The position numbers were made by a program, and so were the translations under genes. DNA of 62,943 nt from an uncultured Lentisphaerota bacterium. GTDB taxonomy: Bacteria; Verrucomicrobiota; Kiritimatiellia; RFP12; UBA1067. Under the pieces are notes generated by a model. That model made no database searches. It was not told the DNA's origin and saw only the letters and a program-made list of their open reading frames with translations. The DNA lies in NCBI GenBank assembly GCA_946413265.1, contig CAMKJU010000013.1:1-62943 (forward strand). The letters run 5' to 3'. The number at the start of each line of letters is the position of its first letter. Position 1 is the stretch's first letter. Of the stretch, positions 40,101 to 47,560 are shown in pieces.

Positions 40101-40337
40101 TACGTCGATGCGCTTAAATACGCTGAAAAGGCGCTGGACCTTCTCCCCGAATCTGCGGAAATCGCGGAAACGCTCAGCCAGATCAAGAAACTTAAGGAAG
40201 CTGCTGACAAAGAAAAAGCCAAAGCTGCAAAGCAGGCCAAAAAGAAGCCTGCTGCGCAAAAGCCAGCACCGAAGAAACCTGCTGCCGGCGCAAAGCCTGC
40301 GGCCAACAAAAAAGAACCCGAAGGGACGGTTCAGTAA
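37176..40337 (+). CDS. Large polytopic membrane protein with C-terminal TPR blocks and Lys/Pro/Ala linkers
   Basis: The protein has about 1053 residues. Roughly ten hydrophobic helices occupy residues 30-480, with a layout resembling DUF2723-type membrane proteins (uncertain). An extracytoplasmic helical region follows, then two similar TPR blocks. Block 1 runs from RESLQLALARLDFTLARRYA to IPESAEVKDTIKQIEEA; block 2 repeats the pattern (LRADFEAAAPHAELVLAIDP ... LPESAEIAETLSQIKKL). A Lys/Ala/Pro-rich linker with SAKKPE-type repeats separates them, and a similar tail ends the protein. The blocks arose by internal duplication. It follows the four exported-protein genes by 67 bp and may help assemble or transport them; that is inference from position. 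Confidence 0.7.
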   Translation: MKKNYEDDYDGDMAYPVDDETVRRPTIQQESLRGLDWLIAAGLAAFTGGLLTLWAFPGLSPHAWEDMAIGAGVRPIKAIFPGFWTAIARGIYAITGISSGTMLMQILGKVFAGLSVGLVYLLLRQILSITIRVRLQFARRRFFVVRGTAFLGALFFACSDPVWRAGQAFTPSLLLLFMTILVLMLFFGFLMTGRMGQIYFSMFLLGLLSAETPMGFFLLALVWGVYALALRHDAVASNSPILNPIVEQSSKWHLTFLYALGLVMGVAANCVSYIAFDGLEVFGVTGADMPLLYATHWWNQFIHAASALGWVLGLGVCILPFVVSTILLPRAVDEEQFLPYHIGAVYFIAGAVTFAQLAELPPLWFWTWTDAAKINSPFFLLVLMLFSAASVVFALAVMAVEVCCRDHRRLAMERFAELNQENGAEANAESVDVRPLGFGTKAMLVIVPLLLLAAVVPGRYQGQTRRMLSIVNDYAKEVLSECGDVRWVFTEGAFDPWLELSAAAEGRSLKALSMFADNSARQRYIRTYGVSNAEERVTLDIGASMALRAMVRDHADRLNEIALQLGFEVWKRDGKEIPLCSGVLSRPVGMPEEDRLCGVEAANALADRVLDVYIDGGPSKSAGTLVNDLFLFVQWRIARIARMRAERADNEGKTTQSLKDVNISDRLDHHNAALNRIMRDMEKAREQTLKSVTPRESLQLALARLDFTLARRYAELILKDDPNDPDSNFGVAMSYYTQKQWARAEEYLRRCLIKRPRQPAVWNNLGMICMYTERYEEGLEYAKRALSIIPESAEVKDTIKQIEEAWKKAREESGEEAKKPATEKKTDSAKKPESAKKADSAKKPESAKKPDAAKPNAAKKPAPTKKPEPAKKQEKASTAATTNVLESVKPAMASPRDEMEKAVLRADFEAAAPHAELVLAIDPGDPVANFAVGMHHFGKRQWAKAAERLKRSLERNPTDPVTLNNLAITCLYQQRYVDALKYAEKALDLLPESAEIAETLSQIKKLKEAADKEKAKAAKQAKKKPAAQKPAPKKPAAGAKPAANKKEPEGTVQ

Positions 40338-40342
40338 AAATA

Positions 40343-42631
40343 ATGAGCACAGAGTCGAATGTCGCGAAGATGCTTCCGCGCCTGAGCGCCGAGTTGGGTA
40401 TTTCCGCCGGACAGGTGGCGGCGGTTGCGAAGCTCCTGAAGGAAGGCAACACCATTCCCTTCATCGCCCGTTACCGGAAGGAAGTACACGGCAACCTCGA
40501 CGAGGTACAGATTTCCAAGGTGCAGGAGCGCCTTACCTACTATGCCGAGCTGGAGGAGCGCCGCGCGGCGATTCTCAAGTCGATCGACGAACAGGGCAAG
40601 CTCACGGACGACCTGCGCGAGAAGATAGAGTCCTGCATGGTGAAGGCCACCCTTGAGGACCTCTACCAGCCCTACAAGCCGAAGCGCCGCACGCGCGCCA
40701 TGATCGCGAAGGAGAAGGGCCTAGAGCCGCTCGCCGACGCCATCTGGAATAATCAGCTTGGAGCTGCGGACTTCCAGTCCGCATCAGCCGACGACCTCCA
40801 AGGCGCCCGCGACATCATCGCCGAACGAATCGCCGACATGGCCGAGGTGCGCGGCCTCGTGCGCGAGACATACGCGAAGAAGGCCGTCGTGAAGAGCGAG
40901 GTCGTGTCGCCAAAGCCCACCCAGCCCACGAAGTTCGAGCAGTACTACGATTTCCAGGAACCGATTGCCGAGATTCCCAGCCACCGCTACCTCGCCATCT
41001 GCCGCGGGCAGAAGGAAGGCGTGCTGTGGCGTCATTTCGTGGTGGAGAAGGAGCCGGTGATCGAGAAGGTGCTAGAGATCGTCAACCGCGAAAGGGGTAT
41101 TGACGATTCGACATCCGGTAGGGCGGTCGCCCCGCGACCGCCGCAAGATGTCGTTGACCACGTCCGCCTTGCCGCCGAGGACGCCTACAAGCGCCTGCTC
41201 GCGCCGTCCTGCGAGATCGACGTGGCGACGGAGAAGAAGATGGAGGCCGACCGCGCGGCGGTGGAGGTGTTCGCGGAGAACCTGCGCCACCTCCTGCTCG
41301 CCTCGCCGCTTGGCGAGAAACGCGTGCTTGCGATCGACCCCGGCATCCGCACGGGCTGCAAGGTGGCGATGCTCGACGAGACGGGCAAGTTCCTCGTGAA
41401 CACGGTGATCTACCCCACCCAGCGCACGGCCGAGGCGCAGGATGTGCTTGCGCGCCTCGTGGAGAAGTTCAAGCCGGACGCCATCGCCGTTGGAAACGGC
41501 ACGGCGGGACGCGAGACGGAGGCGTTCGCGCGGAGCGTGCTGAAACTGATCGGCGCGAAGGACGTGATGGTGGTGAGCGTGAGCGAGGCCGGTGCGAGCG
41601 TCTACTCCGCGAGCGAGACGGCGCGCGACGAGTTCCCCGACCTCGACCTCACTGTGCGCGGGGCTATTTCCATTGGGCGGCGTCTCCAGGATCCGCTCGC
41701 CGAGCTTGTGAAGATCGAGCCGAAGGCGATTGGCGTGGGACAGTACCAGCACGACGTATTCCAGCCGCTCCTGGAGGCGAAGCTGGACGAAGTGACCGTG
41801 AGTTGCGTGAACAAGGTGGGCGTGGAGCTGAACACCGCCTCCGCGCCGCTCCTGACGCGCGTCTCAGGCATCGGCGCGTCGCTCGCGAAGCGCATCGTCG
41901 AATGGCGCAACGAACATGGCGCGTTCAAGAGCCGTAGCGACCTCAAGAAAGTGACGGGGCTGGGTCCGAAGGCGTTTGAGCAGAGCGCGGGCTTCTTGCG
42001 CATACGCGGCGCGTCGAACCCGCTTGACGCCTCCGCCGTCCACCCGGAACGCTATGCGCTCGTTGAGACGATGGCGAAGGACCTCGGCGTGGGTGTGGGC
42101 GAGCTTGTGGGCAACGCGGCACTCGCGGGGCAGATCGAGCTTAAGAAGTACGTCTCCGAAGACGTTGGCCTGCCCACGCTCAAGGACATCGTGGAAGAGT
42201 TGAAGAAGCCCGGACGCGACCCGCGCGCCGTGTTCGAGAAGCCGGCGTTCCGCGACGACGTGACGACGATTGACGACGTGCAGGAGGGCATGACGCTCGA
42301 AGGCATTGTGACGAACGTGACGGCGTTCGGCGCGTTCGTGGACATCGGCGTACACCAGGACGGCCTCGTCCACATTTCCGAACTTGCCGACCGTTATGTT
42401 TCGGACCCCTCCGAGGTGGTGAAGACGGGCGACAAGATCAAGGTGCGCGTGATTGGCGTGGACCGTGCGCGCAACCGCATCGCTCTCTCCGCGCGCACGA
42501 AGCCGCGTGGGGAGGGGAGAACTGCGTTTGGTCAGCCGCCGTCGAAACAGCAAGCGTACAACAACAAGCGGGATGGCCGAGCTTCGTCGCGGCCGAGTGG
42601 TTTTGTGTGCAATCCCTTCGCGAACCTCTAG
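40343..42631 (+). CDS. tex: Tex-family RNA-binding transcription accessory protein
   Basis: The 762-residue protein has the full Tex order: N-terminal helical domain (GNTIPFIARYRKE), YqgF-like fold (VLAIDPGIRTGCKVAML), helix-hairpin-helix pair (LLTRVSGIGASLAKRIVEWR, KVTGLGPKAFEQSAGFLRI) and a C-terminal S1 domain (GMTLEGIVTNVTAFGAFVDI). Two extra segments look like palindromic-repeat insertions: AADFQSAS near residue 143 (40765-40783), in a variable region, and TSGRAVAPRPPQD near residue 259 (41117-41149). No clear ribosome site precedes ATG 40343, which lies 3 nt after the upstream stop, so coupling is likely. The last residues are Gly/Lys-rich. Confidence 0.95.
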   Translation: MSTESNVAKMLPRLSAELGISAGQVAAVAKLLKEGNTIPFIARYRKEVHGNLDEVQISKVQERLTYYAELEERRAAILKSIDEQGKLTDDLREKIESCMVKATLEDLYQPYKPKRRTRAMIAKEKGLEPLADAIWNNQLGAADFQSASADDLQGARDIIAERIADMAEVRGLVRETYAKKAVVKSEVVSPKPTQPTKFEQYYDFQEPIAEIPSHRYLAICRGQKEGVLWRHFVVEKEPVIEKVLEIVNRERGIDDSTSGRAVAPRPPQDVVDHVRLAAEDAYKRLLAPSCEIDVATEKKMEADRAAVEVFAENLRHLLLASPLGEKRVLAIDPGIRTGCKVAMLDETGKFLVNTVIYPTQRTAEAQDVLARLVEKFKPDAIAVGNGTAGRETEAFARSVLKLIGAKDVMVVSVSEAGASVYSASETARDEFPDLDLTVRGAISIGRRLQDPLAELVKIEPKAIGVGQYQHDVFQPLLEAKLDEVTVSCVNKVGVELNTASAPLLTRVSGIGASLAKRIVEWRNEHGAFKSRSDLKKVTGLGPKAFEQSAGFLRIRGASNPLDASAVHPERYALVETMAKDLGVGVGELVGNAALAGQIELKKYVSEDVGLPTLKDIVEELKKPGRDPRAVFEKPAFRDDVTTIDDVQEGMTLEGIVTNVTAFGAFVDIGVHQDGLVHISELADRYVSDPSEVVKTGDKIKVRVIGVDRARNRIALSARTKPRGEGRTAFGQPPSKQQAYNNKRDGRASSRPSGFVCNPFANL
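40765..40783. repeat. Short palindrome inside tex encoding AADFQSAS
   Basis: TGCGGAC (40765-40771) and GTCCGCA (40777-40783) are perfect 7-bp inverse arms around TTCCA. The translated stretch sits where Tex proteins are variable, just before the conserved GARDIIAERIAD. It may be an in-frame repeat insertion of a type different from the GGTAGGGCGG element. Confidence 0.5.
41117..41149 (+). repeat. In-frame GC palindrome inside tex (GRAVAPRPP element)
   Basis: It starts GGTAGGGCGGTCGCCCCGCG and continues ACCGCCGCAAGAT; core arms are GCGGTCGC/GCGACCGC around CCC. The first 27 bases are identical to the copy at 46648-46674. The flanks ACATC and GATGT extend the symmetry. It adds about a dozen residues (TSGRAVAPRPPQD) to a loop of Tex. 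Confidence 0.9.
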
Positions 42632-42648
42632 CCTATTTCAGGCGGATT

Positions 42649-42657
42649 TGGTATACT
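42649..42657 (+). promoter_or_regulatory. Extended -10 promoter with 8 nt to the ATG (leaderless)
   Basis: TGGTATACT has TATACT at 42652-42657. The next gene's ATG at 42666 follows after 8 nt with no ribosome site, so the transcript should begin at or next to the start codon. Confidence 0.6.
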
Positions 42658-42665
42658 GCCCGGAC

Positions 42666-43901
42666 ATGAAAAAACATCTTTTTGCAGTTTGTCTTGCCGT
42701 GTTCGTCGCGTTGTGCGTCCGAGCCGAGATTCGCTCGGCCTGCACGGTCACTTTTGCCGACCTGCCTACGATCGCCGACAACGTCGCGTCGCTGGGGAAG
42801 GGGACGTTCGATCCCGTCCTCACGCAGCTCGTCCCCGCCGCCATCCGCAACCAGGGCGCGGCCAAGCTATTCGGTGCGATGCGCCCGGGTTCACAGGGCG
42901 TCGCGGTGTGCTACGTGGACGCGACCAAGCTCGCACGGCTGATGCAGCGCCTCAACAGCCGAGGGGCAAAGCCCAGCGCGTCGGAATTCGACCGCGTGAA
43001 ATACTGGTCAATGCTCTATCCCGTGTCGATCACGAAGTCGGCGTTCCTCGCCCGTCATCCCGACGCCGTGCCGCAGAAGAACGGCGCGCTGCGCATTCCG
43101 CCGGGACGCCATTCGCGCCGCACGCTGTACGTGTATTTCACGCGGGACGGCAAGTGGGCCGCAGTCGGGCCGTCGGCGGTCATGGTTGCGGACACGCCCG
43201 CGGCGGCCGCAGGCGCGCTGAGGCGTCCGCTCGGCGGCGACCTCGCGTTCATTCAGATGGGACCGTCCGGAGCGCGGGCGTTGTTCCAGTCCAACGCCTG
43301 CGCCGGAGGCACGATCGTGGTGCGCATGACGCAGCGCGGCCTGGAGTTGAGCGGCAGCGTGCGCCTGAACGATCCGCATCGTCCGCGTCTGCCGCATACA
43401 GCCATGTCGTTTCCGGGGATTCCCACGTCCGCCCCGCTTTTCGGCGTAACGTCCACGCCGGGCGACCTCGGTTCGGCGGACATCTTCGCGATGCTCGACC
43501 CCACGATCGCGGACTTCATCCGCAAGTCGATCGTATTCACGCAGGCCCCCGGCGCGAATTTCTACTCCCTTGCAGCCTCGGCCAACGTGCCAGGTGGAGG
43601 CGCGCCGCGGGTGCGTCTGCTGAAGGTGCTCCCCGAGGCCGTCAAGCCTGGCCTCTCGAACGTGATGTTCTGCTCGCCCACCACGGTGCTCAAGCTCTAC
43701 CTCCCCAAGGTGGCCGATACGCTCATGCCGATGGAAAGCGCGAAGATGCGCATGGCCGCACGGATGCTCAAGCGCGTGCGCGGCGACGGCCTTGGCTTCA
43801 TGAGCTGGCGCGCGGGCAAGGACGACCTCTTCTTCATCCGCATCTCCCGCGACGAGCTGCGAGGCACCTCGTCGCTCTGGAGCATGTTGTTTCTTGACTA
43901 A
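42666..43901 (+). CDS. Exported protein of unknown function
   Basis: The 411-residue protein has a signal peptide (HLFAVCLAVFVALCVRAE). The body alternates beta strands and helices without a recognised domain: an N-terminal block ending in GVAVCYVDATKLARLM, a block with RTLYVYFTRDGKWAAVGPSA, and a C-terminal block with GLGFMSWRAGKDDLFFIRIS. The ALRRPLGGDLAFIQM and ILELSG-like strands recall exported proteins of PVC bacteria that report surface area-type repeats, but no firm homology is claimed. It has its own leaderless-type promoter and lies 11 bp before cysS. Confidence 0.6.
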   Translation: MKKHLFAVCLAVFVALCVRAEIRSACTVTFADLPTIADNVASLGKGTFDPVLTQLVPAAIRNQGAAKLFGAMRPGSQGVAVCYVDATKLARLMQRLNSRGAKPSASEFDRVKYWSMLYPVSITKSAFLARHPDAVPQKNGALRIPPGRHSRRTLYVYFTRDGKWAAVGPSAVMVADTPAAAAGALRRPLGGDLAFIQMGPSGARALFQSNACAGGTIVVRMTQRGLELSGSVRLNDPHRPRLPHTAMSFPGIPTSAPLFGVTSTPGDLGSADIFAMLDPTIADFIRKSIVFTQAPGANFYSLAASANVPGGGAPRVRLLKVLPEAVKPGLSNVMFCSPTTVLKLYLPKVADTLMPMESAKMRMAARMLKRVRGDGLGFMSWRAGKDDLFFIRISRDELRGTSSLWSMLFLD

Positions 43902-43912
43902 AGGAAAAAACA

Positions 43913-45289
43913 ATGTCAATGCAAGTATTCAACAGTCTCACGCGAAGGGTCGAGCCGCTTGAGCCGCTCGCCGACAACACGATCCGCCTCTACACGTGCG
44001 GTCCGACCGTCTACAACTTCGCCCACATCGGCAACTTCCGCGCGTACACGTTCGAGGACATCCTCCGCCGCGTGGTGCAGTTCAACGGCATGAAGATCAA
44101 GCAGGTGATGAACCTTACCGACGTGGACGACAAGACGATCCGCGGCGCGAATGCCGCCGGCGTGGCGCTCACGGACTACACGAAGACGTACAAGGACGCG
44201 TTCTTCGCAGACCTGAAGGTGCTCAACATCCAGCCCGCCGAGGTCTATCCCGCCGCCACCGACCACATCCCGGAGATGATCGCGCTCGTCGAGAAGCTCG
44301 TCGAGAAGGGCGTCGCCTACAAGAGCGACGACGGCAGCGTCTACTTCGCCGTCACGAAGTTCCCCGGCTACGGCAAGCTCGCGCATATCGACTTCGACCA
44401 CCAGCGCACGGGCGCGCGCTGCGCCGCCGACGAGTACGACAAGGAGAACGTAGGCGACTTCGCGCTCTGGAAGGCGTGGGAGGAATCGGACGGCCCCGTG
44501 GGCTGGGACTCGCCGTGGGGACGCGGACGCCCCGGCTGGCACATCGAGTGCTCCGCGATGTCGATGAAATACCTCGGCGAGACGTTTGACCTCCACACGG
44601 GCGGCATTGACAACCTCTTCCCGCACCACGAGAACGAAATCGCCCAGGCCGAGGCCGCCACGGGCAAGGAGTTCGTGAAGACGTGGATGCACTGCGCCCA
44701 CCTGCGCGTGAATGGCGAAAAGATGTCCAAGAGCCTCGGCAACTTCTTCACGCTGCGCGACCTGCTCGACAAGGGCTGGAAGGGACGCGAGATCCGCTAT
44801 GTGCTCGTGAACGCGCACTACCGCCAGGGACTCAATTTCGCGTTCAGCGCCCTCGAGGACGCCCGCCGCGCGCTTGAGCGCATCGACCGCTGCGTGGACG
44901 CGCTCGCCGCGCGCGCGAACGACGAACCTGTCCCCACTTTCGCGCAGGAGGCGCTCGACGCCTTCACGGCGGCGGTCAACGACGATCTCAACACGCCCAA
45001 GGCGTTCGCCGCACTGTTCGACCTCGTGCGTCAGGTGAACGCCTCCGGCACCTGCTCGAAGGCCGTGCTTGACGTGTTCCGCAAGATGGACTCAGTGCTC
45101 GGCGTTGTCTTCTTCGGCAAGGCCGAGAAGACCGAGGTGCCCGCTGAGGTGCAGGCGCTCCTCGACGCCCGCGCCGCTGCGCGCGCCGCGAAGAACTGGG
45201 CCGAGTCCGATCGCCTGCGCGACGAAATCGCCGCCGCCGGCTGGGCCGTGAAGGACTCCAAAGACGGCCAGACCGTCACGAAGAAGTGA
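43913..45289 (+). CDS. cysS: Cysteinyl-tRNA synthetase
   Basis: The 458-residue class I synthetase charges tRNA-Cys. The zinc-binding Cys begins CGPTVYNFAHIGNFRAYTF, which also contains the HIGN motif; WHIECSAMSMKYLG and GGIDNLFPHHENEIAQ provide the rest of the zinc/active site; KMSKSLGNFFT is the KMSKS loop. The length and C-terminal helical domain are standard. ATG 43913 has AAAGGAAAAAACA upstream; ATG 43919 is less well spaced. It follows the exported-protein gene by 11 bp. Confidence 0.97.
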   Translation: MSMQVFNSLTRRVEPLEPLADNTIRLYTCGPTVYNFAHIGNFRAYTFEDILRRVVQFNGMKIKQVMNLTDVDDKTIRGANAAGVALTDYTKTYKDAFFADLKVLNIQPAEVYPAATDHIPEMIALVEKLVEKGVAYKSDDGSVYFAVTKFPGYGKLAHIDFDHQRTGARCAADEYDKENVGDFALWKAWEESDGPVGWDSPWGRGRPGWHIECSAMSMKYLGETFDLHTGGIDNLFPHHENEIAQAEAATGKEFVKTWMHCAHLRVNGEKMSKSLGNFFTLRDLLDKGWKGREIRYVLVNAHYRQGLNFAFSALEDARRALERIDRCVDALAARANDEPVPTFAQEALDAFTAAVNDDLNTPKAFAALFDLVRQVNASGTCSKAVLDVFRKMDSVLGVVFFGKAEKTEVPAEVQALLDARAAARAAKNWAESDRLRDEIAAAGWAVKDSKDGQTVTKK

Positions 45290-45369
45290 GACGGACGGGG
45301 CAACCTGGTCATCCGGGACAACCGAGACGATTTTCCAAACCCAACCAATACAAACCAAAAGGAGATAAA

Positions 45370-46578
45370 ATGAAACTCAAGACTCTGTTTTTGGCCGTGG
45401 TTGCCGCACTTGCCGGCTTCGCGGCGGAACCTGTGGATTCCGGTACGCACTTCGCGGCCGACGCACTCAAGCCGTTCGTGGATAACGGGCAGCTCCCAGG
45501 CGCTATCAGCGTGTTTTACCAGAACGGCAAGCAGGAGGTTGCTTGCATGGGCTACGCAGATGCCGGCAAGAAGCGTCCGATTACGCTGGACGACGTCTAC
45601 ATGCAGTGCTCGCAGACGAAGGGCTTCTGCGGCGTGACGATCGCCATCCTCGTGGAGGAGGGCAAGATCAGTCTCGACGACCCCGTCTCGAAGTACATCC
45701 CCGAGTTCGGCACGCTGTGGATTGAGAAATCCAACAAGGACGGCGTGCGCACGCTCGTGAAGGCGAAGAACGCCCTTACGGTGCGCATGGTGATGAACCA
45801 CACCGGCGGCTTCCCGTTCGAGCTGCCCAACTTCCACTCGATGGGCGGATGGTCGCGCAGGATGCCGCTGAGGAGCGTTGCGCTCGTCGCGGCCTCGCAG
45901 CCGATCCTCTTCGAGCCCGGCACGAGGCAGCAGTACTCCAACGTCGGCATCGACATCGGCGCCGCCGTGGTGGAGCGCGTCACGGGCAAGCGCTGGGAGG
46001 ACTTCCTCAAGGAGCGCGTGTTCCTGCCGCTCGGCATGAAGGACTCCGGCTTCTGGCCCACCAAGGAGCAGCTCGAGAAGAAGGTCGAGATGTACACCTG
46101 CCGCAAGGGTAAGCCCGCGACGTGGACCGAGCAAGACAGGTCCATGCAGCGTCCATACTCCGACGACCGCGTTTTCCCGAGCGCGGGCGCGGGGCTGTGG
46201 ACGACCGCGCGTGACCAGCTCAAGTTCTACAAGATGCTGATGAATCTCGGCGTTGGCGAGAACGGAGCGCGCATTCTCAAGGAGGAGACGGTGAAGTCGA
46301 TTCTCGCCGTCAGCACGCGCCCCCAGGGGCTCGGCGGCTATTCGCTCGGCCTTTCCGCCCCGGTCAAGGACGGCGAGAACGAGTGGTTCGGCCACGGCGG
46401 CGCGTGGGGCACGAACTGCATGGTCAACTGGCACAAGAAGCAGCTCAAGCTCTGGACGGTGCAGCTCAGGGGCGGTCCGCGTCCGTGGGACGGCCCACGT
46501 GAGAAGGCGGCGAACGAGTTCTTCAAGACAACGCTAGACACCGCCGGCGAGAAGGCCTACACCGGCCGTCTGAAGTAA
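45370..46578 (+). CDS. Exported serine hydrolase, class C beta-lactamase/esterase family
   Basis: The 402-residue protein has a signal peptide (LKTLFLAVVAALAGFAA) and the penicillin-binding-protein-like catalytic set: S-Q-T-K (SxxK, in MQCSQTKGFCG), Y-S-N (in QQYSNVGID) and H-G-G (in FGHGGAWGTN). Family members act as esterases, peptidases or beta-lactamases; resistance should not be inferred. GGAGATAAA gives a strong ribosome site for ATG 45370; the upstream in-frame GTG/ATG codons lie in the spacer behind cysS. A second serine hydrolase, a lipoprotein, is at 57861-58964. Confidence 0.88.
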   Translation: MKLKTLFLAVVAALAGFAAEPVDSGTHFAADALKPFVDNGQLPGAISVFYQNGKQEVACMGYADAGKKRPITLDDVYMQCSQTKGFCGVTIAILVEEGKISLDDPVSKYIPEFGTLWIEKSNKDGVRTLVKAKNALTVRMVMNHTGGFPFELPNFHSMGGWSRRMPLRSVALVAASQPILFEPGTRQQYSNVGIDIGAAVVERVTGKRWEDFLKERVFLPLGMKDSGFWPTKEQLEKKVEMYTCRKGKPATWTEQDRSMQRPYSDDRVFPSAGAGLWTTARDQLKFYKMLMNLGVGENGARILKEETVKSILAVSTRPQGLGGYSLGLSAPVKDGENEWFGHGGAWGTNCMVNWHKKQLKLWTVQLRGGPRPWDGPREKAANEFFKTTLDTAGEKAYTGRLK

Positions 46579-46590
46579 GGCGGTCGCACG

Positions 46591-47535
46591 ATGCGCTGCA
46601 CGGCTTTCACAATGCTCGTCGCGCTCGTCTGCTCGGCGGTCCAAACTGGTAGGGCGGTCGCCCCGCGACCGCCGTCACCACCTGCCGCCGAGCAGCACGT
46701 CGAGCCGATCGTCAAGCAGATACTCGAGAACGTCGCGAAGATCAAGGCCGCCGACCCCACGGCCGTGCCAATGGCGTTTTGGGATTTCGACGGCACGATC
46801 ATCAAGGGCGATGTTTCGGAGGGGCTCGAGGAGAATGGCAAGACTGTTTTCAAGGGGTTAGTCCAGCGCACGATCGAGGAGGGGTATTCCTCCGTCTACC
46901 GTTCCACGGATGGCTGGAAGCTCTACAGCGAGAGGGACTACCCGCGCCTGAACGAAATCGGGCGCTGGATCGCCTGGCCGTACAACGCGCAGATCTACGC
47001 GGGAACGCGCGTGGCGGACCTCGACGCGTTCTGCGTGCGCGAGTACGAGCACGTGTACCGCAAGTGGTACTTCACCTCGTCGATTGCGATGCTGCACGCG
47101 CTTGAGAAGGCGGGTGTGGAGAACTACGTCGTCTCCGCGAGCCCCGAGCTGTTCGTCGCGAACGCCGCCGCCACGCTGCCGCTCCCGCGCGAGCGGCTGC
47201 GCGGCATCCGCGTGCGAATCTCGGCGGGGTATGTGACGACGGACGTCGTACATCCCATACCTATGGGCGAGGGGAAGATCGAGGTGGTGCGCGAGCTCGT
47301 GCTGTCGCGTCCGCACGGCGTGGCCGTTGCCGCGTTCGGCAACAGCTACTCGACGGACGGGGCGTTCCTGCGCTACGTCGCGAAGCAGCCATCTCTGCCC
47401 GGCGGCGCGAAGGGCACGGCCGTGATGGTCAACGGCGGGAAGGTCGTGCCGGGCTACACCGAGCACTTCATCTGCGTGGACCAGAACAATGTCTTGAGTT
47501 CACTTGACGGCGGTGGGGGAAATGTGGTACGATGA
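46591..47535 (+). CDS. HAD-superfamily phosphatase (phosphoserine-phosphatase-like), exported
   Basis: The 314-residue protein starts with a short hydrophobic leader (CTAFTMLVALVCSAVQTG). A palindromic-repeat insertion (GRAVAPRPP, 46648-46674) follows directly. The catalytic motif FWDFDGTI (about residue 67) has the nucleophile Asp and acid/base Asp of HAD phosphatases; motif II is VVSASPELF and the late acidic motif is FGNSYSTDGAF. It resembles secreted acid or phosphoserine phosphatases. AAGG lies about 10 nt before the ATG. It follows the serine hydrolase by 12 bp. Confidence 0.8.
   Translation: MRCTAFTMLVALVCSAVQTGRAVAPRPPSPPAAEQHVEPIVKQILENVAKIKAADPTAVPMAFWDFDGTIIKGDVSEGLEENGKTVFKGLVQRTIEEGYSSVYRSTDGWKLYSERDYPRLNEIGRWIAWPYNAQIYAGTRVADLDAFCVREYEHVYRKWYFTSSIAMLHALEKAGVENYVVSASPELFVANAAATLPLPRERLRGIRVRISAGYVTTDVVHPIPMGEGKIEVVRELVLSRPHGVAVAAFGNSYSTDGAFLRYVAKQPSLPGGAKGTAVMVNGGKVVPGYTEHFICVDQNNVLSSLDGGGGNVVR
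46648..46674 (+). repeat. In-frame GC palindrome inside the HAD phosphatase gene (GRAVAPRPP element)
   Basis: GGTAGGGCGGTCGCCCCGCG followed by ACCGCCG is identical over 27 bases to the start of the copy at 41117 in tex. It is read in the same frame (GRAVAPRPP) and lies between the signal peptide and the mature phosphatase domain, where an insertion is harmless. Confidence 0.9.
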
Positions 47536-47560
47536 TACGGAAAGTCTTGGAGGGAAAAGG

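Noticed and set aside
45370..46578. Antibiotic-resistance beta-lactamase
   Set aside because: The SxxK/YxN/HGG set is shared by esterases and peptidases; nothing points to beta-lactam hydrolysis.
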